Below, piece by piece: positions 8,172 through 17,557 of a stretch of 64,000 nt of DNA. The stretch covers positions 248,001 to 312,000 of the forward strand of contig NZ_SOMN01000002.1 of NCBI RefSeq assembly GCF_004564235.1. Direction: 5' to 3'. Below the pieces are notes generated by a model. That model saw only the letters and a list, made by a program, of their open reading frames with translations. It was not told where the DNA came from and ran no database searches. The stretch comes from Cohnella luojiensis (lineage in GTDB: Bacteria; Bacillota; Bacilli; Paenibacillales; Paenibacillaceae). The position numbers and the translations under genes were made by a program. How positions within the stretch are numbered: the stretch's first letter is position 1; every line of letters starts with the position of its first letter.

Positions 8172-9122
8172 TCAGTAGTTGCGTTCGTAATCCACGACAT
8201 TTCGGTCCGGCTTGCCCGTGGTCAAATAAGCTTGCAGGTTGTGCAGGAGAATGTCCGTTACCCTTTGTTTGTATTGGTCCGTCCAACCCCCGATATGAGG
8301 CGTGATAATAACGTTATCCATCGTCCAAAGGGGATGTTCTCCGGGCAGGGGCTCCGTCTCAAAGACGTCCAGACCGGCACCTCGGATGATGCCGTTCTTC
8401 AAAGCATTAACCAACGCGTCCGTATCCACCGACGAACCGCGCCCCATATTGAAGAACAAAGCGTCGGAACGCATCGCTCCGAACCGTTCGGAGTTAAAGA
8501 GGTGATGCGTTTCCCGCGTATAAGGAAGTACGTTAACAATAACGTCGCTTTGCGACAATACCTCGTCCAATTGCTCCATCGCGTATATCTTGTCAACTCC
8601 GGGTACGGGTTGCGGATCGCGTCTGACCCCGATCGTTTTCATTCCGAACGCGCCGGCAATTCGCGCGATCTCCTTCCCGATAACTCCGACTCCGATAATC
8701 CCCATTGTTTTGCCGGATAGCTGATAGTATCGCTCGGACGCTTTCCATATGTGCTCGCTTTGGTTGCGAATGGCATGATGTAAGTTGCGGCTGAAGGCGA
8801 GCAGCATCGCGAACAGCGTCTCGGCCATGGAGACGGGATGGATGCCGCTGGCGCTGGTCAGCTGTATGCCAAGGCTCTTGAAGGCAGCGAGCGGCAGCCG
8901 GTCCACGCCGGCAGAACTCGTTTGCACCCACTTCAGCTTGCAACCCGAATTCAAAGCGTCCAACATGTCTGAGTCCCAGCCGAGCACGACCTCGGCGTTC
9001 TTGTAGTGTTCGGACGTTAAGTTCTCGGAGCTGCCGGAGACGATTGTCCAATCGGGAACGAGTTCTCTGATCTGCCGTTCTTGCTCCGGTTTAAGTTGGA
9101 AAAGTAACAGGATCGTACGCAT
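8172..9122 (-). CDS. D-2-hydroxyacid dehydrogenase (NAD(P)-dependent)
   Basis: 316 residues from the ATG at 9122, which has GAGGAG nine bases upstream; a longer frame to 9203 would overlap the neighbouring gene. The Rossmann motif GIIGVGVIGKEIA is followed by a basic cluster (GVRRDP) that may favour NADP. The catalytic Arg region lies in FNMGRGSSVD, the Glu in GAGLDVFETEPLP, and the His in IITPHIGGWT. This is the glyoxylate/hydroxypyruvate reductase-like branch reducing 2-oxoacids. It is downstream of the GGDEF gene by only 22 bases, so the two may share a message. Confidence 0.9.
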   Translation of the reverse strand: MRTILLLFQLKPEQERQIRELVPDWTIVSGSSENLTSEHYKNAEVVLGWDSDMLDALNSGCKLKWVQTSSAGVDRLPLAAFKSLGIQLTSASGIHPVSMAETLFAMLLAFSRNLHHAIRNQSEHIWKASERYYQLSGKTMGIIGVGVIGKEIARIAGAFGMKTIGVRRDPQPVPGVDKIYAMEQLDEVLSQSDVIVNVLPYTRETHHLFNSERFGAMRSDALFFNMGRGSSVDTDALVNALKNGIIRGAGLDVFETEPLPGEHPLWTMDNVIITPHIGGWTDQYKQRVTDILLHNLQAYLTTGKPDRNVVDYERNY

Positions 9123-9144
9123 GATAGTCACTCCTCGGTTCACA

Positions 9145-10332
9145 TTAACTTCCGCGGCGTTGCTTGACCGCTTCAGGCGCATCAGCCGCTTTAATCGTTG
9201 CATAATCGGTGACCCGGTTTTTACCGGAGGTCTTGCTATGGTACATCGCTTGGTCCGCTTGCTTCATAAGCGATTCGGCAGTATCGCCTTCCGCTGCGAT
9301 GCTGAAGCCTACGCTGATCGTGACGATCGTCTCCTTCTCGGTCCGGGATCGAATGGATTCGGCGGCCTGCAGGGTCGCAATTGGAGTCCCGATCACGAAC
9401 GCCACAAGTTCCTCCCCGCCGTAACGGCCAGCGAGGCCAGCTCCTTCCGTCTCCTCCATGAGCAACGCGGATACTTGCTTAAGAACGCCATCGGCTTTAT
9501 GGTGCCCGTGGGTATCGTTTAATTTCTTGAAATTATCGATATCGCAGAAAATAACGCCGACGGGACGTCCCGCTTGCAACGCTTGTTCCAATCTTCCCAT
9601 GAAGTATCTTCTGTTATAGAGGTTCGTCAATCCGTCCGTAATGGAAGACCTGTAGACGGATTGAAGGATTTCAACGACACGCTCGAATAGCAACGCGAAT
9701 AATAAAATGTAGTAGAATACCGGCAGTAGTCCTGCGATGGTCTTGAAGATTTGAATACCCGGCGCCCAATAGGTACCTGACATAACGGCAAGCTGCATCG
9801 TGAAGGCAATCGTAAGGCTTGTCATGTATTTACGCGGCTGCCCGATGTGGGGAGCGAACATTAGAACGAATAAAGGCCCCAGAAGCAGCAAGAAGGTATC
9901 GAGAGCGGGAGTGGTTTGCATTCTGCTCAGCCAATCCCGATCATTCGCGGAAACCCCCGGCAGGATGTCTCCCATAGCGATTAACAGCCCTGTGACGAGC
10001 AATCCGAAGAACCAAAGCCGCGTTCTTGGGCGCCTGCGATGGTAGAGTTCAAAAACAGCGAAATTGATGACGATAAACGCATATACTTGTAGAAGCTTCC
10101 CGATAAATACCAGCGCGGGGGACGGAGGGGTCAATTCGAGCGATATCATAAGCTGAAGCATATGGTGAATCAGGATGAACGCGAGGGATGTGATCAGCGA
10201 ACGGTAAGCCCGCTTTCGGTTGCGTCCATAAAGGCGATAAGACATGAAGAGCATGAGCGACACGATTACGACGGCCATCGCGGAGGAGAACAGGAGTCCT
10301 AAATTGTTGGGCGTTAGCGTAATGAGATACAT
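9145..10332 (-). CDS. Seven-TM GGDEF diguanylate cyclase
   Basis: 395 residues. The first 210 or so form about seven hydrophobic helices. A GGDEF domain begins at SSITDGLTNLYNRRYF and includes FCDIDNFKKLNDTHGH and the active loop RYGGEEL. It should make cyclic di-GMP in response to a membrane-sensed cue. The RxxD inhibitory site normally just before the loop is replaced by EGAG, so product inhibition is probably absent. An AAAGGAG precedes the ATG. Confidence 0.92.
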   Translation of the reverse strand: MYLITLTPNNLGLLFSSAMAVVIVSLMLFMSYRLYGRNRKRAYRSLITSLAFILIHHMLQLMISLELTPPSPALVFIGKLLQVYAFIVINFAVFELYHRRRPRTRLWFFGLLVTGLLIAMGDILPGVSANDRDWLSRMQTTPALDTFLLLLGPLFVLMFAPHIGQPRKYMTSLTIAFTMQLAVMSGTYWAPGIQIFKTIAGLLPVFYYILLFALLFERVVEILQSVYRSSITDGLTNLYNRRYFMGRLEQALQAGRPVGVIFCDIDNFKKLNDTHGHHKADGVLKQVSALLMEETEGAGLAGRYGGEELVAFVIGTPIATLQAAESIRSRTEKETIVTISVGFSIAAEGDTAESLMKQADQAMYHSKTSGKNRVTDYATIKAADAPEAVKQRRGS

Positions 10333-10477
10333 GCTTGGCTCCTTTAGGAAGACGTTGTAACTTGCAGAACATATGTTTCTAATATATCATATTTTCTGAG
10401 AGACTAAGAGAAGAAATTATTCTTTCAAGAAACAGAATCATTGACCATAGATTGTCAGAAGCGAGGAGGAATCGCCC

Positions 10478-11644
10478 TTGAACATCTTACAGGCGCTGTT
10501 TTTCCCCCCGGAGCAACCGGGAGGCGTCTCGTCCATGGTACCCTACATCGGGGAACGGTTCCGCAAGATCGGCTGGGAAATGGAAATGTTCTCGCTGCCG
10601 AAGCGAATCCGCAACAAAGGACACGACGAGATCGAATTCTCGACCTTCGACTGGCGACAATATTCGGGAAATGCCATCGTCGACAAATATATCCAGACGT
10701 ACAAGGATTATATCTGGTGGGTTAAGCTGCGTCTTACCGGACAGAGCTTCGACCTCATTCATGCGCATCATCCGATTGCCGCGCTCGCGATGAAGCATAT
10801 TTATCCGGACACGCCGGTTCTTATGACGGTCCATTCCAGCTACGAGCGGGAGCTTATCCTGAACGGACGAATTGCCGAAGGCGGACTCGAACATCGGTTT
10901 CTAACCTCTGTCTATGGGGAATTGGAACATCGGACCGATCGGCTGATGACGGTTTCTAAGTCGTTTGCCCAATATATCGGCGCCTATTTGAAAGAACCTG
11001 ATAACACGGTGGTAATTCCCAACGGCTACGACGAGAAAAGATTCAAGCCCGTACCGCACGAGAACGAGGTCACCCAGCTGGTTACCATTTGCCGCCTCGT
11101 CCCCGCGAAGGGACTGGACATCTTGCTTCGCGCCTGCGCGGAGCTGCGCAAGAGAAACGGCAAGTTCGTGCTTCATATTATAGGGGACGGACCGATCCGC
11201 GAAGAGCTTGAAACATTGTCTCAGAAGCTGGGCATCTATGACGATACGATTTTCTACGGATATATGCTTCACCCGGAGGAGTTGCTTCCGTTCTTTGACG
11301 TATTCGTTCTGCCGTCGCGGGCAGAGGCCTTCGGCTCGGTATTCGCGGAAGCTGCGCTATGCCTATTAGCTTTGGTTGGAACGGATGTAGGGGGTATTGC
11401 GGAGCAGATCGAGGATGGTACGAACGGTTTGCTCGTTCCTTCGGAGGATCCCATTGCTCTCGCTAACGCGCTGGAAACCGTCATTAACGATCCGCATTTC
11501 CGTTATGAGATGGCACGGGCAGGCTGGAACAAGGCTAAGAAGACCTATTCGCTTAACCGGGTTATCAGCGAGCTGAAACGGATATACACATCATTCGGTG
11601 AAGGCATAGGCAGCAAACAAGCTAAAGACACACAGGAGACGTGA
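10478..11644 (+). CDS. Glycosyltransferase family 4 (GT-B)
   Basis: 388 residues, read from a TTG at 10478 with GAGGAGG about nine bases upstream. The N-terminal half begins LQALFFPPEQPGGVSSMV, the glycine-rich acceptor loop of GT4 enzymes. The C-terminal half has VTICRLVPAKGLDILLRAC, and the donor-binding block PSRAEAFGSVFAEAALC with the paired Glu residues. It should transfer a nucleotide-sugar unit to a lipid or polysaccharide acceptor in the cytoplasm. Its stop overlaps the region just before yhaO. The substrate is unknown. Confidence 0.9.
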   Translation: MNILQALFFPPEQPGGVSSMVPYIGERFRKIGWEMEMFSLPKRIRNKGHDEIEFSTFDWRQYSGNAIVDKYIQTYKDYIWWVKLRLTGQSFDLIHAHHPIAALAMKHIYPDTPVLMTVHSSYERELILNGRIAEGGLEHRFLTSVYGELEHRTDRLMTVSKSFAQYIGAYLKEPDNTVVIPNGYDEKRFKPVPHENEVTQLVTICRLVPAKGLDILLRACAELRKRNGKFVLHIIGDGPIREELETLSQKLGIYDDTIFYGYMLHPEELLPFFDVFVLPSRAEAFGSVFAEAALCLLALVGTDVGGIAEQIEDGTNGLLVPSEDPIALANALETVINDPHFRYEMARAGWNKAKKTYSLNRVISELKRIYTSFGEGIGSKQAKDTQET

Positions 11645-11649
11645 TCGAG

Positions 11650-12933
11650 GTGACAGTTCCTTTTACCTTCGTGCATGCTGCCGATTTACATTTGGATAGC
11701 CCATTTAAGGGGCTGACAAAGGTCCCGGATGCCGTTCGCGACCGATTACGGGAATCGACCTTCTCCGCTTTGCAAGGGCTTTGCGATATCGTTAAGCGCG
11801 AGAAGGCGGATTTCCTAGTCCTCGCGGGGGATCTATTCGACGCCGCGGATCGTTCCCTTCGCGCGCAGTTAAGGCTGCAACGTGCCATGGAAGAGATCAC
11901 ATCGCTGGGAACTCAAGTGTTCGTCGTTCACGGCAATCACGATCCCGAGAGCGGCCGCCAGGCTAAGCTGGATTGGCCGCAAGGCGTGCATGAATTCGGT
12001 TCCGCCGGCGTGGAATGCCGCCCAGCCTATTCGCGCAATGGCGAATTAGCGGCACATGTATACGGGATCTCTTATCCAACCCCGGCCGTAACGGATAATC
12101 TGGCGCTCCGCTTCATGAAACGGGAGGGGGCGCCTTTTCATTTGGCGTTATTGCATGCGAACGTTGACGGGGACCCTTCCCATGATAACTATGCTCCTTG
12201 CAAGCTGGACGAGCTGGCATCGGCTGGTTTCCACTACTGGGCGCTCGGCCATGTTCATGACCGTCGGATACTTCGAGAGTATCCTCATGTCGTCTATTCC
12301 GGGAATATACAAGGTCGCAGCATTCGCGAAACGGGCGGCAAAGGCGTCTATGTCGTATCGGTATCGGAGAGCGGCTCAATTGACATGAGTTTTCGGGATA
12401 TCGCGGACGTTCTTTGGCAGGAAACCATCGTATCGATCGAGGGGATCGACCGAGAACAAGACCTGAAGAATCGGTTATTGTCGGCGTTAGATGACTCTAG
12501 AAAAGATGCCCAAGGACGGCCTTCTCTCGTAAGAGTTCGGCTTGAAGGCCGGGGAGTTATGCATGAACGGCTGCTCCAGCCGAACGTCGCGGAGGAATGG
12601 GTTGAGGATCTTAGGGAATCGCTGGGCGCTCCCGAAGAGACGGAGGCTTGGGTCTGGCCGGAATCGATCGTCGTCCGAACGGGTGGCTTGTTGAGGCTTG
12701 AAGCGATTGCGGAGGAAGAAGGATTTATGGGCGAGTTGATCCGTCGCGGTTTATCCGCCGTGAATCGACCGGACATGTCGAAAGAGTTGTTGGAAGAAGC
12801 AATGGAGGCTCTCCATAAACAACCGAGGATAAGGGAATGGTTGGACGCGAGAAGCCACGAGGAACGCGCGGAATGGATTCGTCAAGCCTTGGAATTGTCC
12901 CTGTCTTTACTGCGGGATGAAGAAGCAGGGTAG
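11650..12933 (+). CDS. yhaO: DNA repair exonuclease of the SbcD/Mre11 type (YhaO)
   Basis: About 427 residues. Calcineurin-like phosphoesterase motifs are in order: HAADLHLDSPF, LAGDLFDAADRS, VHGNHDPESG, and the late WALGHVHDRRIL with YSGNIQGR. They form the two-metal nuclease site of Mre11/SbcD. The GTG at 11650 is preferred because AGGAG lies 11 bases upstream; the earlier GTG at 11641 is too close. It is followed by the SMC-like ATPase YhaN, its expected partner in processing DNA ends. Confidence 0.9.
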   Translation: MTVPFTFVHAADLHLDSPFKGLTKVPDAVRDRLRESTFSALQGLCDIVKREKADFLVLAGDLFDAADRSLRAQLRLQRAMEEITSLGTQVFVVHGNHDPESGRQAKLDWPQGVHEFGSAGVECRPAYSRNGELAAHVYGISYPTPAVTDNLALRFMKREGAPFHLALLHANVDGDPSHDNYAPCKLDELASAGFHYWALGHVHDRRILREYPHVVYSGNIQGRSIRETGGKGVYVVSVSESGSIDMSFRDIADVLWQETIVSIEGIDREQDLKNRLLSALDDSRKDAQGRPSLVRVRLEGRGVMHERLLQPNVAEEWVEDLRESLGAPEETEAWVWPESIVVRTGGLLRLEAIAEEEGFMGELIRRGLSAVNRPDMSKELLEEAMEALHKQPRIREWLDARSHEERAEWIRQALELSLSLLRDEEAG

Positions 12934-12960
12934 GAAGCATGGAACGGAGGCAACGGCGGG

Positions 12961-15900
12961 ATGTACATACGAGAGCTCCAAGTAGACGGATACGGGGCGC
13001 TTCACGGGTTGAAGCTCGAGCTGGAGGCGCCGATTACGGTGATCTATGGACCGAACGAAGCGGGCAAGAGCACGCTTCTTCGGTTTGTCCGCAGCATGCT
13101 GTACGGATTCCCGACGCGCAAAGATCCCGTCGAACGGGGAGAGCCCGTATTCGGGGGACGTCATGGAGGGAGGCTGCTCCTGAAGGATAGGGCGGGACGG
13201 GAGTGGCTGCTTGAGCGGTATGCCGATCGGGGTAACGAAATGACGCTTAGAGACGGCGGCGGATTGGAAAGAATGCTCGCGCAGCCGGAGTGGGAACGGC
13301 TTCTTCTCGGAGGAATATCGGAACGGCTATTTCGCCAACTGTTCTCCGTCTCGCTCAATGAACTGCATGAGCTTCGTTCGCTGCAAGGGGAGGAGCTCGG
13401 CAACTATTTATACCACGCTGGTCTGGCAGGAGGCTCTTCCTTGTCGGGGGCGCGGCGCCAGATCGGAGCGGAGATGGACCGTCTGTTCCGTCCCAAGGGG
13501 ACCACGCAAGAGATGAACCGGCTGCTCGCCGCGATCAAGGAAACCGAGACGGCCATTCGCCAAGGCCGTGATAGGCTTCAGCACTATCGGGAAACCGAAG
13601 CAGCTCTCGCGCAGGTGGAGCAACAGCTGGCGTCGGCGGATAAGAGTCTGCCGGAGCTGCGGTTGCAAGCGGCGAAGTTGCAAAACGGTTACGATCTGCG
13701 CGAGTGGTGGCTTAAGCGGGAAACATTGCTAACGGAGGATTCCGAATTGCGCGGACAGCTGGCCGATCCCTCGGCTGCATTGATGCCGGAGGGCTCCTTC
13801 ACGCGATGGAGCGGGCTGAAAACTAGTCGCGTCGAGGCTGCATCGAAGCTCGCTGAAGCACGAAGGGCGGTTGGCGAATTAAGATCCAATCTCGATCAAC
13901 TAAATTGGGACGACGCTTGGGTATCTACCGTGCCGGAATGGGAACGCTTGGAGTCCATGAGGGAAGCTATATTGGCGAAGCGGGAGGAGAGAGCGGAGCT
14001 AGAGGCCGAACGCCGCTCTTTGGACGAGACCGTACAAAGCACGTTAGCTAGATTGTCGGCAGAGTGGGGCGAGACGGAGCTGCTATCCTTCGGCGGATTG
14101 GCCGCGGAACGCGAACAGGTTCGTAGACTGCAGCAATCGTGGGAAGAGGCCGAACGCGCATCCGTTAACTTGCAGGCTGAATTGCGCAGGCTGAACAGGC
14201 AGCAGGAGGTACTGCGGACGGAGATGGATAACGTCGCGGACCAGACGATGACTAAAGCTCCTAACGCTATATCATCGGGTTCAGGGCAAGTCTCCTCGCT
14301 CGGAAGCTTCATCCCTAAATCCAAACCTGCGCTGTTGCAAGCTTGGCATAACCTGGAGGATGCGCGAAGAGACTACGATCGGGCAAGAGTTAATGTTGCG
14401 CCTCCCCTGGCGTTGAACTCACGCTCAAACACATCTAAGGGGCATTTGCCGTTCATGCCCTTGATGACAGGCGGCCTAGCCGGCTTAGCAGGTGTTATTG
14501 GTTTGATACTTCCTTTCCTATTCGGTATTGAGGGTAATCCCTCTAAGTACATCTATATCCTATCTACTTGCGTATTGCTGTTAGCGGTAGTGCTGATGAT
14601 TTATGCGTCTTATAATCGCTCTAGCAGAAATCCTAAAGAGAGTTCAACCTTATCCGGAGCCGCGGGCGACGATTACATAACCGGCTTAAAGCTGCATCAT
14701 AGGCAAATGAATGAAAAGCTGCGACAGTTGATGAATGAACCGGAAGCGGCTGTTACGAAGTTGTTGCCGAATATACCGTTGGCAACGAATTCGATGGGGA
14801 GCCTACAGCAACCTGATTTAGAGGATACGATCTGGCAGCAGCTGCGAGAGGCTGTACACGAGCAGTTAGATAGGCTAGAGGAAATCGATCGAGGCAATTC
14901 GAAGCAACAAGAGCTGCATCAACGATTACAGGAGCTGCAGAGGGAACGCGAACTCGTAGAACGCGATTCGATAGCGCAAAGAGAGCGGATGGAAGAACTA
15001 ACTGCTCGTTGGGAGAATTGGCTCCTTGAACGTAAGCTTCCCGTTCATCTAGCGCCTGAAAGCTTACCTGAGCTGCTAGGAATGGCCGAGCAAGGGCAAG
15101 CCGTGCTTCGGCAAAGGCAACGCTTGTCAGACCGCTCGGATACCTTGCTCAGAGCTATACGGGAGTTTGAGCAGGCTGCGGGGCAGCTCATGAAGATTTG
15201 CCCTCCGCCGAATGGCATCGGGGCGGATGCGGTGCAAGCCGTTCAGTGGCTTTACAAGGAAGCGGTCAGGCAATTTGCGGTCAAGGAAAAAGCCGAGCAG
15301 CTCATTCGGCAGTTAGCCAAGGCGAAGGTCGATGCGGAGGAAGCCAGTAAGGAGCTTGCAGCGATCGAGGGTCGCATGGCTTCGCTATTCCTAGAAGCGA
15401 ATGTCGGATCGGAAGCGGAGCTGGAACAAAGGCTGCGAATCGATGAACGGTGCTTGGAATTGCGCAAGGAAGCCCGAGAAATTCAGCTTCGGCTGGAATC
15501 CGGAAGGGATCCCGAGGCGCAATCCCAGTTGTACGAGCTGCTCAGAACCTATGACGATGCTACGTTATCCTCGCTTCTAACTGAACAAAAGCTCTTATTA
15601 GAGGCGGAAGAAGAACGACGCTCGGAGCTGTTAGACCGGCGTGGACGGCTGACTCAGGATCTGGACCGGCAACGCGGCGAAGCGGAACTCGAGGATAAGG
15701 GTCAGAGGCTGAGAGAGCTTCAAAGCAAGCTAGAACTGTTGACCGAGCGTTATGCGATACTCGCGATCAGCGATCGGCTAATCGTCCGGACCAAGGCCGT
15801 ATACGAGGAAGAGAAGCAGCCGGAAGTGTTGCAAACGGCATCGCGGTATTTCCGGCAGATGACGAACGGCGCTTATTCTCGTATCGTTGCCCCGGGGGAC

Positions 15901-16215
15901 AGCAAAGCACTCTTAGCCGAGACGAATGATCGCCGGCTGATGGACAGCCTTTTCCTAAGCCGCGGTACGCAAGAGCAATTATACTTGGCCATGCGTTTCG
16001 CGCTTTGCGACGCAGCTTCTCCCGAGCAACCTTTACCGCTTCTATTGGATGACTTGTTCGTCCATTTCGATGAACAACGGTTGATCCAATCCCTCCCCGT
16101 TCTGGAGGATCTGTCCGAGATCAGGCAACTCATCCTTTTTACCTGTCATCGACATATCGCCCAGACGTTAGTTGCGGGGATTCCAGCAGCCCGGATGTTG
16201 GAGCTGAAGGGTTAG
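12961..16215 (+). CDS. yhaN: SMC-like AAA ATPase YhaN with central membrane hairpin
   Basis: 1084 residues. The Walker A is YGPNEAGKSTLLRFV near the N-terminus. Long coiled coils follow, and the C-terminus carries SRGTQEQLYLAMRFAL (signature) with LPLLLDDLFVHFD (Walker B). In the middle, where Rad50 has a zinc hook, there are two hydrophobic helices (around residues 500-560: PLMTGGLAGLAGVIGL and YILSTCVLLLAVVLMIY). The protein is therefore probably tethered to the membrane. The gene follows yhaO with a 27-base spacer and GGAGG. Its 3' end overlaps the convergent ykvI gene by 77 bases. The usual third gene yhaM is not adjacent. Confidence 0.9.
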   Translation: MYIRELQVDGYGALHGLKLELEAPITVIYGPNEAGKSTLLRFVRSMLYGFPTRKDPVERGEPVFGGRHGGRLLLKDRAGREWLLERYADRGNEMTLRDGGGLERMLAQPEWERLLLGGISERLFRQLFSVSLNELHELRSLQGEELGNYLYHAGLAGGSSLSGARRQIGAEMDRLFRPKGTTQEMNRLLAAIKETETAIRQGRDRLQHYRETEAALAQVEQQLASADKSLPELRLQAAKLQNGYDLREWWLKRETLLTEDSELRGQLADPSAALMPEGSFTRWSGLKTSRVEAASKLAEARRAVGELRSNLDQLNWDDAWVSTVPEWERLESMREAILAKREERAELEAERRSLDETVQSTLARLSAEWGETELLSFGGLAAEREQVRRLQQSWEEAERASVNLQAELRRLNRQQEVLRTEMDNVADQTMTKAPNAISSGSGQVSSLGSFIPKSKPALLQAWHNLEDARRDYDRARVNVAPPLALNSRSNTSKGHLPFMPLMTGGLAGLAGVIGLILPFLFGIEGNPSKYIYILSTCVLLLAVVLMIYASYNRSSRNPKESSTLSGAAGDDYITGLKLHHRQMNEKLRQLMNEPEAAVTKLLPNIPLATNSMGSLQQPDLEDTIWQQLREAVHEQLDRLEEIDRGNSKQQELHQRLQELQRERELVERDSIAQRERMEELTARWENWLLERKLPVHLAPESLPELLGMAEQGQAVLRQRQRLSDRSDTLLRAIREFEQAAGQLMKICPPPNGIGADAVQAVQWLYKEAVRQFAVKEKAEQLIRQLAKAKVDAEEASKELAAIEGRMASLFLEANVGSEAELEQRLRIDERCLELRKEAREIQLRLESGRDPEAQSQLYELLRTYDDATLSSLLTEQKLLLEAEEERRSELLDRRGRLTQDLDRQRGEAELEDKGQRLRELQSKLELLTERYAILAISDRLIVRTKAVYEEEKQPEVLQTASRYFRQMTNGAYSRIVAPGDSKALLAETNDRRLMDSLFLSRGTQEQLYLAMRFALCDAASPEQPLPLLLDDLFVHFDEQRLIQSLPVLEDLSEIRQLILFTCHRHIAQTLVAGIPAARMLELKG

Positions 16216-17266
16216 GCGGCAAGGTAAGATCGGGCGGACGAGTTCGATCCCGGCTAATAAGGAAGAGCCAGCCTAAGCTAAGCAATCCGAACATCGGATA
16301 TAACGTGGATAACAAAGGTCCGAAACCGAATTGGCCGGCGAGAAAACAGAGAAACAGCAGAATCGCGGTGATCATCCATGGAGAAGCTTTCGTTCTCTCG
16401 TGAAGCTGCAGCGTTAAGCCGTAGATATCCGCGACGAGTGTCGTGAAGATTTCCATGAAGATCAGGAAGACGAAAATCCAATGAATCCAAGCGCCAAGCT
16501 CGCGGGCAATACCGCCCATCGGAATATCGAATTGCAAAATACCAGGCATCCGAGCGGATAAAGCGAAGTGGCCCGCGAGCAGCATTAAGCCGATTCCTAT
16601 TCCCCCCATCCAAGCACCCCTCCGAAGGAGCTTCGTATCGCCGATGGAAGCTCCCAGAGGTACGAGTACCGCCTGGGACATGGAGAGGTTAAAAGCGGCG
16701 TACAGAAAAGGCGACAGCCAAGCCGCCCATGGAGAAATCTCGCTCGGACGAGCCATAAAATGGTCCGAGACAGGGGTACGCAGCGTCTCGTATACCAGGA
16801 ATGCCGTGAAGCCGATCATGAGCGGAACGACGAAAGTGTTAATCGTTACAATCGCATTCATGCCCTTACGGAGCAGCATGAAGCATGCGAACATCGTGAC
16901 TAACAGCCCGGTCTGATAACTCAGATTCAGATGCTCGGAGAAGATAGAGCCTGCACCGGCGAGCATGACCGCGTTGACGCCGAGCAGCACGATCAGCATT
17001 AAATGGCTAACCCATCGTCCGGTATGCTCCCCGAATAAATGCTTATTTAGGTCCTCGTAGGATTTCGCCTTCAGTTCCGCGGACAGCAGCATGACCTTGG
17101 CGCCAATCCAAACGAAAAATAACGTAGATACGATGATGAGATAAGGTCCCCAATGCCCGAAACGGGTAAAAAATTGCATCACTTCCCTGCCGGAAGCGAA
17201 TCCCGCCCCGACGACAGTTCCAATAAACACTAGCGCTACTTGTATGCTTTTGGCCCATTGCCTCAT
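16139..17266 (-). CDS. ykvI: YkvI-like multi-span membrane transporter
   Basis: 375 residues with ten or so hydrophobic helices, opening with FIGTVVGAGFASGREVMQFF. That glycine-rich first helix is typical of YkvI and related APC/NSS-fold transporters. The last 40 residues are Pro-rich and hydrophilic (RPPDLTLPPNPSAP), coded in the stretch that overlaps the end of yhaN on the other strand. GGGAGG precedes the ATG. Substrate is unknown; YkvI has no firm assigned ligand. Confidence 0.82.
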   Translation of the reverse strand: MRQWAKSIQVALVFIGTVVGAGFASGREVMQFFTRFGHWGPYLIIVSTLFFVWIGAKVMLLSAELKAKSYEDLNKHLFGEHTGRWVSHLMLIVLLGVNAVMLAGAGSIFSEHLNLSYQTGLLVTMFACFMLLRKGMNAIVTINTFVVPLMIGFTAFLVYETLRTPVSDHFMARPSEISPWAAWLSPFLYAAFNLSMSQAVLVPLGASIGDTKLLRRGAWMGGIGIGLMLLAGHFALSARMPGILQFDIPMGGIARELGAWIHWIFVFLIFMEIFTTLVADIYGLTLQLHERTKASPWMITAILLFLCFLAGQFGFGPLLSTLYPMFGLLSLGWLFLISRDRTRPPDLTLPPNPSAPTSGLLESPQLTSGRYVDDR

Positions 17267-17353
17267 ATCACGGAACCTCCCGCACGAACTTGTCCTTCGC
17301 TTCCTCTACTCTATGTTGCGTAACGTACAGGCATGACTTTTGGGTTTGCGGAC

Positions 17354-17381
17354 TTGCTCAAGGGGAAAGATATTGTAAAAT
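17354..17381 (+). promoter_or_regulatory. Sigma-A-type promoter of the GH15 gene
   Basis: TTGCTC (17354-17359), a 16-base spacer and TAAAAT (17376-17381). Transcription would start around 17388, exactly at the first helix of the structured leader. Confidence 0.6.
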
Positions 17382-17388
17382 AGATACA

Positions 17389-17527
17389 GGACGATTCACG
17401 GTCCCGAGGGGGAGACGAATATCGAGGCGGGTGAGTGCTCCAACCGTCAAGGTTCGTTTCGGGCGCTGGTTTCCATTAGGAAGCTAGTGATGTGAGTTAA
17501 CGACTACCCGGCCCGGGAGAATCGTCC
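17389..17527 (+). ncRNA. Structured 5' leader (riboswitch-like) of the GH15 gene
   Basis: A closing stem pairs GGACGATTC (17389-17397) with GAATCGTCC (17519-17527), nine perfect pairs. Inside it CGGGT pairs with ACCCG, AACC with GGTT, and CTGGTTTCC with GGAAGCTAG around an ATTA loop (17466-17487). The predicted transcription start coincides with the 5' arm of the closing stem, and the ribosome-binding site of the GH15 gene lies shortly after the 3' arm. I compared it by eye with purine, TPP, FMN, SAM, lysine, cobalamin, c-di-GMP, c-di-AMP, M-box and guanidine classes and could not place it. A cis-regulatory RNA is an inference. Confidence 0.5.
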
Positions 17528-17557
17528 GCGCGTTCCGGGCTTTAAAGGAGCTGCTTC

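Noticed and set aside
8005-8286. Leftward frame upstream of yjcZ and across the dehydrogenase end
   Set aside because: No ribosome-binding site, poor composition, and overlap with the true gene end.
9123-9203. N-terminal extension of the 2-hydroxyacid dehydrogenase
   Set aside because: It overlaps the end of the diguanylate cyclase gene, is Arg/Lys-rich and lacks a ribosome-binding site; the ATG at 9122 has GAGGAG and starts the known fold.
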